From Burkholderiaceae bacterium (GTDB lineage Bacteria; Pseudomonadota; Gammaproteobacteria; Burkholderiales; Burkholderiaceae_C): a stretch of DNA of 64,000 nucleotides. Location of the stretch: contig JAGOPK010000015.1 in the NCBI GenBank assembly GCA_017992055.1, positions 71,333-135,332 on the forward strand, given 5' to 3'. Of this stretch, positions 25,923 to 35,748 are shown piece by piece. Both the position numbers and the translations under genes were made by a program. Numbering within the stretch: position 1 is the first letter of the stretch; each line of letters begins with the position of its first letter. Below the pieces are notes generated by a model. That model ran no database searches, had not been told where the DNA came from, and worked only from the letters and a program-made list of their open reading frames with translations.

Positions 25923-27536
25923 ATGAAACCCACCCTCCTGGCCGCGGCAGCGCTGCTGGCGGCCACCGCCGCCCTGGCCCCTGCGGCATCGGCCGCCGAC
26001 GCCCCCCCCTCGCTGAACTGGAGCGCCTGCCGCCTGCCGGGCCTGGCCCAGGCCGCGCGTTGCGCGGTGCTGCGCCGGCCACTGGACCCGGCGCGGCCGC
26101 AAGGCCCGCAGATCGACCTGCACATCGCCCTGCTGCCGGCCGTGGCCCGCGCCAAGGCGGCCGATCCGGTGGTCTTCCTGGCCGGCGGGCCGGGCCAGAG
26201 CGCCATCGACCTGGCGGCCACCCTGGTGGCCCGCCATGGCCGGCTGCAGCAGCGCCGCGACCTGGTGCTGGTCGACCAGCGTGGCACCGGCCGCAGCGCG
26301 CCGCTGCTGTGCCCCGACGACCGGCCACGCGCCGCGCTGATGCCCCTGGCCGAGGCCATGGCCATCGACGAGGACCAGCGCCGTCAGCGCCTGGCCGCCT
26401 GCCGCAGCGCCCTGCAGGCCCAGCCCCATGGCGATCTGCGCTTCTACACCACGCTGCTGGCCACGGTCGACCTGGAGGCCGTGCGGCTGGCCCTGGGCGC
26501 CGAGCAGCTCAACCTGATCGGCGCCAGCTACGGCACGCGCGCCGGCCTGGACTATCTGCGCCAGCATCCGCAGCGCGTGCGCCGCGCCGTGCTCGACGGC
26601 CTGGCGCCGCCGGACATGCGCCTGCACGACACGGCCGCGCGCGACAACCAGGCCGCGCTGGACGCGGTGCTGGCGGCCTGCGCCGCCGACAGCCAGGTGG
26701 TGGCCGGCCTGCCCGGCTGCGCCCAGCGCCATCCCGACCTGGCCCGGCGCCTGCAGGCCCTGCGCCAGCGCCTGCCCATCGCCACCCAGCTGCCGCATCC
26801 GATCAGCGGCCGGCCGGAGCGGGTGATGCTGCAGGCCGACCAGCTGTCGGCCTGGCTGCGCGCACCGCTGTATGCGCCGGCCCTGGCTGCCGGCCTGCCG
26901 GCGGCCATCGACGCCGCGGCCCAGCCGCCGGGGCGCGAGGACTTCGCGCCGCTGCTGGCCCTGGCCTCGTCGCTGATGGGCCCGGGCAGCCCGCCGCTGG
27001 CCACCGGCATGCACCTGTCGGTGCTCTGCGCCGAAGACCTGGGCCCCAATGCGCCGCCGGCCGACGCCGCCGACCGCGGCGCCCAGGCCGATGCGGCCAA
27101 TGCCTTCGGCGGCAGCTTCAGCCGGCTGTACCAGCAGGCCTGTGCCGACTGGCCACGCGGCACGGTGCCGGCCGATTTCTACCGCCTGCCGGCGGCCACC
27201 GCCCCGGTGTGGCTGCTGTCCGGCAGCGACGACCCGGTGACGCCGCCGCGCCATGGCGAGCGTGTGGCCCAGGCGCTGGGCTCGCGCTCGCGCCACCTGG
27301 TGGTGCAGGGCGCCGGCCATGGCCTGCTGGCCCTGGGCTGCGTGCGCGATGCGGCGCAGCGCTTCATCACCGCCGCCGACGACACCGCGGCCCTGGCCGC
27401 CACCGAGGCCCAGGGGCTGAACAGCTGCGTGGCCCGCCACCAGCGGGCCACGGCCTACCGTCCGATCGGCACGGCCCCTCCCGCGGCCGCTGCCGCCTCC
27501 ACCGCTTCCAACGCCTCCGCCGAAAGCCGCCGATGA
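25923..27536 (+). CDS. Exported alpha/beta hydrolase (TAP-like / proline iminopeptidase-like)
   Basis: 537-residue S33-type hydrolase. A signal peptide (to about AASA) is followed by VVFLAGGPGQSA (oxyanion), DLVLVDQRGTGRS, nucleophile elbow GASYGTR (Ser202), the acid in LLSGSDDPVTPP and the His in GAGHGLLALGC, in the TAP-like C-terminal arrangement. It likely cleaves small peptides, esters or amides in the periplasm. The stop overlaps the start of the ABC ATPase gene (ATGA), so it is the first gene of a three-gene operon. Confidence 0.88.
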   Translation: MKPTLLAAAALLAATAALAPAASAADAPPSLNWSACRLPGLAQAARCAVLRRPLDPARPQGPQIDLHIALLPAVARAKAADPVVFLAGGPGQSAIDLAATLVARHGRLQQRRDLVLVDQRGTGRSAPLLCPDDRPRAALMPLAEAMAIDEDQRRQRLAACRSALQAQPHGDLRFYTTLLATVDLEAVRLALGAEQLNLIGASYGTRAGLDYLRQHPQRVRRAVLDGLAPPDMRLHDTAARDNQAALDAVLAACAADSQVVAGLPGCAQRHPDLARRLQALRQRLPIATQLPHPISGRPERVMLQADQLSAWLRAPLYAPALAAGLPAAIDAAAQPPGREDFAPLLALASSLMGPGSPPLATGMHLSVLCAEDLGPNAPPADAADRGAQADAANAFGGSFSRLYQQACADWPRGTVPADFYRLPAATAPVWLLSGSDDPVTPPRHGERVAQALGSRSRHLVVQGAGHGLLALGCVRDAAQRFITAADDTAALAATEAQGLNSCVARHQRATAYRPIGTAPPAAAAASTASNASAESRR

Positions 27537-28330
27537 TCCGCGTTCAATCCGTGTCCAAGGCCTATGCCGCCGCCGACGCCGGCGGCCTGAAGCGGCTGCT
27601 GCAGTGGCGCCCCGGCGCAGGCGCTGCCGCCCGGCCCAGGGTGCAGGCGGTCAGCGACGTCAGCTTCCAGGCCGACGATGGCCGCATCACCGGCCTGCTG
27701 GGCCCGAATGGTGCCGGCAAGACCACCACGCTGCGCATGATCGCCGGCCTGACGGTGCCCGACGCCGGCCGCATCGAGGTCGCCGGCCTGGACGTGGCCG
27801 CCGCGCCCGAGGCCGTGCGCTCGCGCCTGGGCGTGCTGTCCGACAGCCGCGGCCTGTACCCGCGCCTGACCGCGCGCGAGAACATCGTCTACCACGGCCG
27901 GCTGCACGGCCTGCAGGCCGATGCCGCCCATGCCCGCGCCGAGGTGCTGGCCGAGCAGCTGGACCTGCGCAAGCTGCTGGAGCGGCGCACCGACGGCTTC
28001 AGCCAGGGCGAGCGCATGAAGACCGCGCTGGCCCGCGCCCTGGTGCACGACCCCAGCCACATCATCCTCGACGAGCCGACCAACGGCCTGGACGTGCTGG
28101 CCACGCGCAGCCTGCGCGAGGCGCTGCGCCGGCTGCGCGACGAGCAGGGCAAGTGCATCGTCTTCTGCACCCACATCATGCAGGAGGTGGAGCGGCTGTG
28201 CGACCGCGTGATCATCGTCGCCGGCGGCCGCACCGTGGCCGATGGCAGCGTCGCCCAGCTGCTGCAGCGCAGCGGCGAAAGCGACTTCGAGGCCGCCTTC
28301 GTGCGCCTGGGTTTTGGAGCCACCGCATGA
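27533..28330 (+). CDS. natA: ABC exporter ATP-binding protein (NatA-type)
   Basis: 265-residue ATPase. It has Walker A GLLGPNGAGKTTTLRMIAGL, signature variant FSQGERMKTALARAL, Walker B HIILDEPTNGLDVLA and the H-loop FCTHIMQEVERLCD. These features are typical of sodium efflux NatA proteins. Both ends overlap neighbours by four bases (hydrolase upstream, NatB-like permease downstream). It powers the permease encoded next. Confidence 0.9.
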   Translation: MIRVQSVSKAYAAADAGGLKRLLQWRPGAGAAARPRVQAVSDVSFQADDGRITGLLGPNGAGKTTTLRMIAGLTVPDAGRIEVAGLDVAAAPEAVRSRLGVLSDSRGLYPRLTARENIVYHGRLHGLQADAAHARAEVLAEQLDLRKLLERRTDGFSQGERMKTALARALVHDPSHIILDEPTNGLDVLATRSLREALRRLRDEQGKCIVFCTHIMQEVERLCDRVIIVAGGRTVADGSVAQLLQRSGESDFEAAFVRLGFGATA

Positions 28331-29526
28331 GCGCCCTGTCGTCCCCCGCCCCCCATCTGCTGGCGCGCGCCTGGCCGGTGCTGGTCAAGGAATGGCTGGA
28401 CGCGCTGCGCGACCGGCGCACGCTGCTGGTGGCGCTGCTGTCGTCGGTGGTCATCGGCCCGCTGCTGCTGTTTGCGCTGTCGATGCTGGTCGCCGACATC
28501 GAGGCCCAGGCCGAGCTGCGCGAGGTCCATGTGCAGGGCCTGGAGCAGGCGCCGACGCTGGCCAACTACCTGGCGCGCCAGGGCCGGCAGATCGTGGCGG
28601 CGCCGGCCGACCCGGCCCGCGCCCTGGCCAACCGCAGCCTGGGCCATGCGGTGCTGGTGGTGCCGCCCGACTTCGAGCGCGACCTCGCCGACGGCCTGCC
28701 GCCACGGGTGCAACTGCTGACCGCCAGCGGCAATGCCCGCGCCCAGACCAGCGCCAACCAGCTGCAGCAGCTGCTGGCCGGCTTCAACCAGGAGCAGGCC
28801 ACGCTGCGCCTGACGCACCGCGGCGTGCCGCCGCCGGTGCTGCAGGCGGTGCGCGTGGACGAGCAGGACATGGCCGATGCGCGCCAGCGCTCGGCGCAGT
28901 TCATGAAGTCGCTGCCGGTGTTCGTGCTGATGGCCGTGGTCTATGGCGCGCTGGCCGCGGCCCTGGATGCCACCGCCGGCGAGCGCGAGCGCGGCACGCT
29001 CGAGCCGCTGCTGCTGACGCCGGCGCCGCGCGGCGCCCTGGTGCTGGGCAAATGGGCGGCGGTGGCCGCGCTGGCCATGGGCATTGCCGTGCTGTCCTGC
29101 CTGAGCTTCCTGCCCGGCCAGTGGCTGCTGCGCAGCGAGACGCTGGCGGCGATGTTCCAGTTCGGCCTGCGCGAGGCCGGCCTGTTCCTGGCCCTGCTGC
29201 TGCCGCTGGCCGCGGCACTGGCGGCGCTGCTGATGGCCGTGGCCCAGCGCTGCCGCACCGTCAAGGAAGCCCAGGCCAGCGCCACCGTGGTGGTGCTGGC
29301 GGTGTCGCTGGTGCCGATGGTGGCGCTGTTCAACCTGGGTGGTGAGCGGCCCTGGCAGCTGTGGGTGCCGGCCCTGGCCCAGGTGACGCTGATGCAGCGC
29401 GTGCTGGACGGCGAGGCCATCGCCGCGCTGGACCTGCTGGGCCCGCTGGCGGTGGCCGCCCTGCTCACCGCCGTCTGCCTGGCCGACCTGGCGCGGCAGC
29501 TGCGCCGCGCCGCCGCCGGCCACTGA
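28327..29526 (+). CDS. natB: ABC transporter permease (NatB-type)
   Basis: 399-residue inner-membrane permease of the ABC-2 type. One N-terminal membrane helix (LLVALLSSVVIGPLLLFALSML) is followed by an extracytoplasmic domain (about residues 60-190), then five or six helices, with the conserved GERERGTLEPLLLTPAPRGALVLGKW. It partners the NatA-like ATPase; NatAB exports sodium in Bacillus, but the substrate here is only inferred. The coupled periplasmic hydrolase upstream suggests a link with peptide or envelope chemistry. Confidence 0.88.
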   Translation: MSALSSPAPHLLARAWPVLVKEWLDALRDRRTLLVALLSSVVIGPLLLFALSMLVADIEAQAELREVHVQGLEQAPTLANYLARQGRQIVAAPADPARALANRSLGHAVLVVPPDFERDLADGLPPRVQLLTASGNARAQTSANQLQQLLAGFNQEQATLRLTHRGVPPPVLQAVRVDEQDMADARQRSAQFMKSLPVFVLMAVVYGALAAALDATAGERERGTLEPLLLTPAPRGALVLGKWAAVAALAMGIAVLSCLSFLPGQWLLRSETLAAMFQFGLREAGLFLALLLPLAAALAALLMAVAQRCRTVKEAQASATVVVLAVSLVPMVALFNLGGERPWQLWVPALAQVTLMQRVLDGEAIAALDLLGPLAVAALLTAVCLADLARQLRRAAAGH

Positions 29527-29530
29527 GCGA

Positions 29531-30007
29531 TCAGTGGGCCAGCGCCCGCTGCAGCGCGGCCTGGCGGCTGGGCGGTGGCGCAAGCGGCGACGCCGAGGGC
29601 GGCACCACGGTCGGCCGGCTGGCATCGCCGACCGCACGGCCGACCTCGTCCTGCCACGGCAGGCTGCGCAGCAGCACGTTCAGGTGCAGCGCGGCCTGGG
29701 CAGATGTGAGCATTTCGCCACTGCCATCGACCAGACGCAGATTGGTCACCACACCCATGGGGTCGGCCATGGCATAAACGCCATCCGACAGTTCCACCCA
29801 GTCCCAGGCCATCGCCGCTTCGCCATCGTCGCATTGCGCTGCCCACAGCGTCTGCCCGACCACCCGCGAAGCCGCCGAGATTCCAGGTTGGGTGATCTGT
29901 GTACACAAATGCTGCAACGGTAACGAAACCTGGCCGCCAACCTGCCACAATAACGGCGGCCAGGCACGCACGGTCCAGGGGGGGCAATGCGCTTGCGAGT
30001 AGTACAC
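29531..30007 (-). CDS. RsaM-like (DUF4902) protein next to a LuxR regulator
   Basis: 158-residue protein starting at a GTG with GGAG eight bases upstream. The core VGQTLWAAQ, AMAWDWVELSDGV, GVVTNLRLVD and LLRSLPWQDEV, with spaced tryptophans, resembles the DUF4902/RsaM family that tunes acyl-homoserine-lactone quorum sensing in Burkholderia and Pseudomonas. The C-terminus is a Pro/Ser-rich tail. It is divergent from a luxR-type gene, as expected for RsaM. The family assignment is from memory of the motif pattern and is moderate. Confidence 0.6.
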   Translation of the reverse strand: MYYSQAHCPPWTVRAWPPLLWQVGGQVSLPLQHLCTQITQPGISAASRVVGQTLWAAQCDDGEAAMAWDWVELSDGVYAMADPMGVVTNLRLVDGSGEMLTSAQAALHLNVLLRSLPWQDEVGRAVGDASRPTVVPPSASPLAPPPSRQAALQRALAH

Positions 30008-30021
30008 GATGGTCTCTCCGA

Positions 30022-30050
30022 CAGTGTTCGAGGTGCCCCGCAGTGTTCGA
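30022..30050. promoter_or_regulatory. Direct repeat pair in the rsaM-like/luxR divergent region
   Basis: The 10-mer CAGTGTTCGA occurs twice, at 30022-30031 and 30041-30050, with starts 19 bp apart, about two helical turns. It lies just upstream of the rsaM-like start. The spacing suits binding of a regulator dimer on one DNA face; the binder is unknown. Confidence 0.4.
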
Positions 30051-30125
30051 CAACGGGCATCGCATGAAAACATGTAAACCCTTGCAGGGGCTCTTCGCGG
30101 CAGACTGCTGAGGTTGTGTTCGTTC

Positions 30126-30845
30126 ATGCTGCAAGGGGATTACGCCGCGGTATTGCAGACTGGAACTCGGGATGAGTTCCGGTCGGAAGTCGTGCGTTTT
30201 GCCCAGAGCCTGGGCTTCGACACGGTGTCGGCGATGTCGGTGGTCGACCATGGCGTGGGCCGCTCGGACTTCGTGCTGATCGACAACACGCCCCAGGGCT
30301 ACACCGACGCCTTCCACGACACCGACAGCATGCGCCGCGATCCGGTGATGCAGCACTGCCGCCGGCATTCCATGCCCATCATCTGGAACCAGGCCACCTA
30401 CACCGAGGCCGGCCTGGGCGAGCTGTGGGAGGAGCAGGCGCGCTTCGGCTACTGCACCGGCATCGCCATGGCCCTGCACCTGCCCGAGGGCCGGCACTTT
30501 GCGCTGGGCGTCGAGCGCTCGCAGCCCCTGCCCAGCGACCGCGTGGAGCTGATGCGCCTGGTGGCCGACCTGCAGCTGTTTGCGGTGATGGCCCAGGACG
30601 CCGCCGCCCGCGTGCTGGTGCCCGAGCCCAGCAGCGGCCCGTCCGACCGGCCGGTGCTGACGCCGCGTGAGCTGGAGGTGCTGCGCTGGACCATGGAAGG
30701 CAAGACCGCCTGGGAGGTGGGCACCATCTTGGGCATCAGCGAGCGCACGGCGGTGCTGCATGTCAACAATGCCATGCACAAGCTGCAGTGCAGCAGCAAG
30801 CACCAGGCGGTGCTGAAGGCCTTGCGCCTGGGCCTGATCCATTGA
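30126..30845 (+). CDS. LuxR family transcriptional regulator with autoinducer-binding domain (solo)
   Basis: 239-residue regulator. The N-terminal autoinducer-binding domain (about 10-165) keeps RRDPVMQH (the Asp-Pro pair contacting acyl-homoserine lactone) and IIWNQ (Trp), while the two upstream aromatic positions are Tyr and Phe. The C-terminal GerE/LuxR helix-turn-helix has LTPRELEVLRWTMEGKTAWEVGTILGISERTAVLHVNNAMHKL. The ATG at 30126 is preferred over an in-frame TTG at 30114. No luxI gene is present in the window. A lux-box-like sequence lies 35 bp downstream of its stop. Confidence 0.92.
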   Translation: MLQGDYAAVLQTGTRDEFRSEVVRFAQSLGFDTVSAMSVVDHGVGRSDFVLIDNTPQGYTDAFHDTDSMRRDPVMQHCRRHSMPIIWNQATYTEAGLGELWEEQARFGYCTGIAMALHLPEGRHFALGVERSQPLPSDRVELMRLVADLQLFAVMAQDAAARVLVPEPSSGPSDRPVLTPRELEVLRWTMEGKTAWEVGTILGISERTAVLHVNNAMHKLQCSSKHQAVLKALRLGLIH

Positions 30846-30880
30846 GCCTGCGGTCCGGCCGCCGGGGGACAAACCCCCTC

Positions 30881-30900
30881 ACCTGTAAGACTTGACAGTT
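30881..30900 (+). promoter_or_regulatory. lux-box-like LuxR binding site
   Basis: ACCTGTAAGACTTGACAGTT is a 20-bp imperfect dyad with ACCTGT, eight spacer bases and ACAGTT, close to the ACCTGT-N8-ACAGGT form of lux/las boxes. About 23 bases further is a plausible -10 (AAATAT, 30924-30929), so the box would sit near -42, the usual activating position. It lies between luxR and the 19-codon gene. Confidence 0.7.
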
Positions 30901-30936
30901 CCAGGATTTGCTCTGGATTGGTGAAATATGTCTCAA

Positions 30937-30960
30937 GCGCAAAGCAAAAAACGTTTGCGC
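30937..30960 (+). other. Stem-loop in the leader of the 19-codon gene
   Basis: GCGCAAA (30937-30943) and TTTGCGC (30954-30960) form a 7-bp perfect stem with a 10-base A-rich loop. It lies 14 bases upstream of the AGGAG and could modulate translation or message stability. Its role is unknown. Confidence 0.5.
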
Positions 30961-30985
30961 GAATCACCAAACCCAGGAGTAGCTC

Positions 30986-31045
30986 ATGCAAGCCGTCAAG
31001 ACCGTCTCGACCCGTCCGGTTCAGCTGCCCCGCGCCGGCTGGTAA
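30986..31045 (+). CDS. 19-residue peptide gene downstream of a lux box
   Basis: The reading frame encodes MQAVKTVSTRPVQLPRAGW followed by TAA. AGGAG is placed six bases before the ATG, which is ideal. It is the only well-initiated frame on a predicted transcript running from just after the lux box to the strong terminator at 31101-31132. The peptide is basic, has two prolines and ends in Gly-Trp. It has no signal sequence and no membrane segment. It could be a secreted or processed signal, a leader peptide, or part of a regulatory RNA. I do not recognise it; expression is inferred. Confidence 0.6.
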   Translation: MQAVKTVSTRPVQLPRAGW

Positions 31046-31100
31046 ACCGAATCCGCGCAGGGTGCGGCAGGCGAATCCAGCCCAGCCGCGCCGGAATGCC

Positions 31101-31132
31101 AAAGGGGGTCCGACGGACCCCCTTTCGTTTTT
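31101..31132 (+). terminator. Strong rho-independent terminator
   Basis: An 11-bp perfect stem (AAAGGGGGTCC / GGACCCCCTTT) with a GAC loop is followed by CGTTTTT. It closes the short transcript carrying the 19-codon gene and separates it from the minus-strand gene at 31157. Confidence 0.9.
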
Positions 31133-31156
31133 GGGTCGGGGCTTTTCGCGGTGGTT

Positions 31157-31351
31157 TCAGCCCCGCTTGGCCGGGCAGGTGTTCAGGCCGATCAGCGGAT
31201 ACAGCGGGCAGAAACCCACCGCACCGGTGAGCAGGGGCACCACGCCGATCCAGCCCCAGGCGCCCACGGTGCCGGTGGCCGCCAGGCCGATCAGCACCAG
31301 GCCGGCGCCGATGCGCAACACGCGGTCGATGCCGCCGACGTTGAGTTTCAT
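31157..31351 (-). CDS. DUF2892 family small membrane protein
   Basis: 64-residue protein with the family opening MKLNVGGIDRVLRIGAGLVLIGL and two hydrophobic helices separated by a short turn, ending GFCPLYPLIGLNTCPAKRG. Two cysteines near the C-terminus are typical of DUF2892 proteins, which are often linked to rhodanese or stress genes. GGAG precedes the ATG by eight bases. It follows a Crp/Fnr-type regulator gene on the same strand. Confidence 0.88.
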   Translation of the reverse strand: MKLNVGGIDRVLRIGAGLVLIGLAATGTVGAWGWIGVVPLLTGAVGFCPLYPLIGLNTCPAKRG

Positions 31352-31458
31352 GCTCGTTGCTCCAGGTTGTTGACGGCCGACTGCCGTGCCCGGCATGTTG
31401 CGCCGCGCCCGTGCTGCGGTCTGTGACCGCGGTCACCAAGCGCGCCGAGGCGGCCGGC

Positions 31459-32154
31459 TCAGCCGCCGGCCAGCTGGCGCAGGGCAGCGGCGTCGGCGAT
31501 CTCGATGCGCTCACGGCCCAGGCGCAGCCAGCCCGAGCGCTCGAAGCGGCGCAGCAGCCGGGTGACGATCTCGCGCACCGTGCCCAGCTCGTCGGCCAGC
31601 ACCTGGTGGGTGGCGGCGATGACCGGGCCATGGCCCAGCAGGGCCGCGGCCAGGCGCTGGTCCAGGCGCTGGAAGGCCACGGCCTCGGCCAGAGCCATCA
31701 GATCGGCCAGGCGATCGGCAAACACGCCGAACACATGGCGCCGGAAGGCCGCCACCGCCACCCATTGCTCGAAGCCGGCCGGCGTCAGCAGCACCAGCCG
31801 CGTGGGCAGCACGGTCACGCCATGGGCCACCAGGGTGGACTGGCCGAACAGGCAGGAGGTGGAGGCCACGCACAGCTCGCCCGGCTGCACCCGGTACAGC
31901 TCCAGCGAGCGGCCCTGCGGACTGCCACGCGCCACGCGCACCTCGCCCTGCAGCAGCAGCGGAAAGCCGCGGCAGGGCGTGCCCTCCTCGAACAGGGTCT
32001 GGCCGGCCGGCACGTCCACCGCCTGGGCCTGGCTGGCCAGCACCGAGCGGCACAGCGCCGCCGGCAGCTCGGCCAGCACCGGGTACTGCGCCAGCAGCGG
32101 GGCCAGCAGCGGCTCGTCCGCGGTTGGATCGGGGATGGCGGACATGGCGGACAT
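31459..32154 (-). CDS. Crp/Fnr family transcriptional regulator
   Basis: 231-residue regulator. The cyclic-nucleotide-binding-type beta-roll (about 25-130) has VDVPAGQTLFEEGTPCRGFPLLLQGEVRV, and the C-terminal winged helix has HQVLADELGTVREIVTRLLRRFERSGWL. Only two cysteines flank the sensor (PC-RGF, TSC), so an FNR-type four-Cys iron-sulfur site is not evident. The upstream DUF2892 partner suggests a sulfur, redox or stress signal, which is inference. An alternative ATG lies nine bases inside. Confidence 0.9.
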   Translation of the reverse strand: MSAMSAIPDPTADEPLLAPLLAQYPVLAELPAALCRSVLASQAQAVDVPAGQTLFEEGTPCRGFPLLLQGEVRVARGSPQGRSLELYRVQPGELCVASTSCLFGQSTLVAHGVTVLPTRLVLLTPAGFEQWVAVAAFRRHVFGVFADRLADLMALAEAVAFQRLDQRLAAALLGHGPVIAATHQVLADELGTVREIVTRLLRRFERSGWLRLGRERIEIADAAALRQLAGG

Positions 32155-32278
32155 CGCAGACGGCTCCTGTGGCCAGCCAGTCTAGGGGAAGGCTATGGCC
32201 GCGATCTTCACTATCGATTTCCATTGATCAATAGAACTCTTCAGAATTCCCGGCATCGCAAGTCTTCTGGAGTCCTCC

Positions 32279-32521
32279 ATGGCCAAGTCCGCCAGTTTCG
32301 GCGTCATGCACCTGGGCATCGCCTTCGGCGTGTCCTATGCGTTGACCGGCAGCGTGACGATTGCCGGCGCCATCACCGTGGTCGAGCCGATCTGCAACAC
32401 GGTGGCCCACTTCTTCTTTGACCGCTGGTGGGATGGCCGGCGCCAGCGGGCCCAGCAGCGGTCGGCCGCGGCCCCGGCCCATCCGACGCTGCCGCCAGCG
32501 GTCAGCCTGGCCTCGGGCTGA
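32279..32521 (+). CDS. DUF2061 family membrane protein
   Basis: 80-residue protein with the DUF2061 pattern [49 protein letters not shown], forming two membrane segments. GGAG lies about eight bases before the ATG. The Pro/Ala-rich tail overlaps by 20 bases the convergent YkgJ-family gene. Function is unknown. Confidence 0.88.
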   Translation: MAKSASFGVMHLGIAFGVSYALTGSVTIAGAITVVEPICNTVAHFFFDRWWDGRRQRAQQRSAAAPAHPTLPPAVSLASG

Positions 32522-32831
32522 GGGCTGAGGCCGGCCTGGTCTCGGCCTCAAGGCGCGCCAGCCAGCGCAGCGCATGCTGGCGGTCCGCGCCGCACATCTC
32601 GGCCGACGGCGCCAGCGAGCTGCACACCGCCGGCCGCCCGGGCTGACCGAACAAGCGGCAGCGCAGCTGCTCGTCCAGCTGCAGACACGGCACGCCGGCC
32701 GGCTTGCCCTGGGGCATGCCCGGGATGGCGGTGCTGATCGACGGCGCGATGCAGCAGGCGGCGCAGCCCGGGCGGCAATCGGGACGCGGGTCGGGGCGCC
32801 GCTCGGCACCCGGGCAGGAAGGCAGGCTCAC
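32502..32831 (-). CDS. YkgJ family cysteine cluster protein
   Basis: 109-residue putative zinc- or iron-binding protein. The family cysteine pattern is present: [55 protein letters not shown]. The metal and role are not established for the family. It lies on the strand opposite mnmG, sharing the upstream region of about 95 bp. Confidence 0.9.
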   Translation of the reverse strand: MSLPSCPGAERRPDPRPDCRPGCAACCIAPSISTAIPGMPQGKPAGVPCLQLDEQLRCRLFGQPGRPAVCSSLAPSAEMCGADRQHALRWLARLEAETRPASALSPRPG

Positions 32832-32925
32832 GGCGCCGAATCATAGCCAGCACGACCGGGGCCGGCTTTTTACAATACGGCCCTTCCCTCCTTCCAGGCG
32901 GCGCCACCGGCACGCCTTCCCCACC

Positions 32926-34970
<2,045 letters not shown>

Positions 34971-34974
<4 letters not shown>

Positions 34975-35696
34975 CGGCGGTCCACGACAGCCTGCTCGCC
35001 GCCGCGGCCCGCCTGGGCCTGGATGCCGAACAAGACCTGACGGCGCGCAAGCTGGACCAGCTGCTGGCCTACCTGGCCCTGCTGCAGCGCTGGAACAAGG
35101 TCTACAACCTGACCGCGGTCCGCGACCCGGCCGAGATGCTCAGCCACCATCTGCTGGACTGCCTGGCCGTGGTGGCGCCGCTGCGTCGCCAGATCGACAG
35201 TCCGGCCGGCGCTGGCCGGCCCTGCCGCCTGCTGGATGTGGGCAGCGGCGGTGGCCTGCCTGGCGTGGTGCTGGCCATCATCGAGCCGGCCTTGACCGTG
35301 GACTGCGTGGACACCGTGGCCAAGAAGGCCAGCTTCATCCGCCAGGTGGCCGCCGAGCTGGGCCTGCCCAATCTGCAAGGCCTGCATGCGCGGGTCGAAA
35401 CCCTGGCGCCGGCACGCCAGCCCTACCAGGTCATCACCTCGCGGGCCTTCGCCTCCTTGCCGGACTTCATCTCGCTGACCCGCAGCCTGCTGGCGCCGGG
35501 TGGCCAGTGGATGGCGATGAAGGGCCGGACGCCGGCTGAAGAACTGGCTGCCCTGCCCGGCGACATCGAGGTGTTTCACGTGGAACAACTGCAGGTGCCG
35601 GATCTGGACGCCCAGCGCTGCCTGGTCTGGATGCGCCCCAGGCCCGGCCCCGATCTGCCATCCGCGGCCACAGTTTCCGGCCCGGCCGCCGCCTGA
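34971..35696 (+). CDS. rsmG: 16S rRNA (guanine527-N7) methyltransferase RsmG
   Basis: 241-residue S-adenosylmethionine-dependent enzyme (GidB) modifying G527 of 16S rRNA. Motifs seen are [25 protein letters not shown], the SAM site [25 protein letters not shown] and [13 protein letters not shown]. It has a 25-residue Pro/Ala-rich tail. It is translationally coupled to mnmG and contains a second, near-perfect parS. Confidence 0.96.
35572..35587. promoter_or_regulatory. parS: Second parS-like site inside rsmG (one mismatch)
   Basis: TGTTTCACGTGGAACA differs from the canonical parS at one base. It is about 1.0 kb from the perfect site and 160 bp before parA. The pair marks an origin-proximal centromere region. 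Confidence 0.85.
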
Positions 35697-35748
35697 TCCG
35701 GCCCACCTCCCAGCCAAATCCCTGACCCCCAGCGGCGATACTCCTGCC

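Noticed and set aside
30928-31230. 100-codon frame overlapping the 19-codon gene
   Set aside because: It has no ribosome binding site and reads through the terminator hairpin; the short frame has an ideal AGGAG.
32223-32232. ATTGATCAAT palindrome between the Crp/Fnr gene and the DUF2061 gene, considered as an FNR box
   Set aside because: The arms abut without the four-base spacer of TTGAT-N4-ATCAA, and the regulator lacks an obvious iron-sulfur cysteine set.
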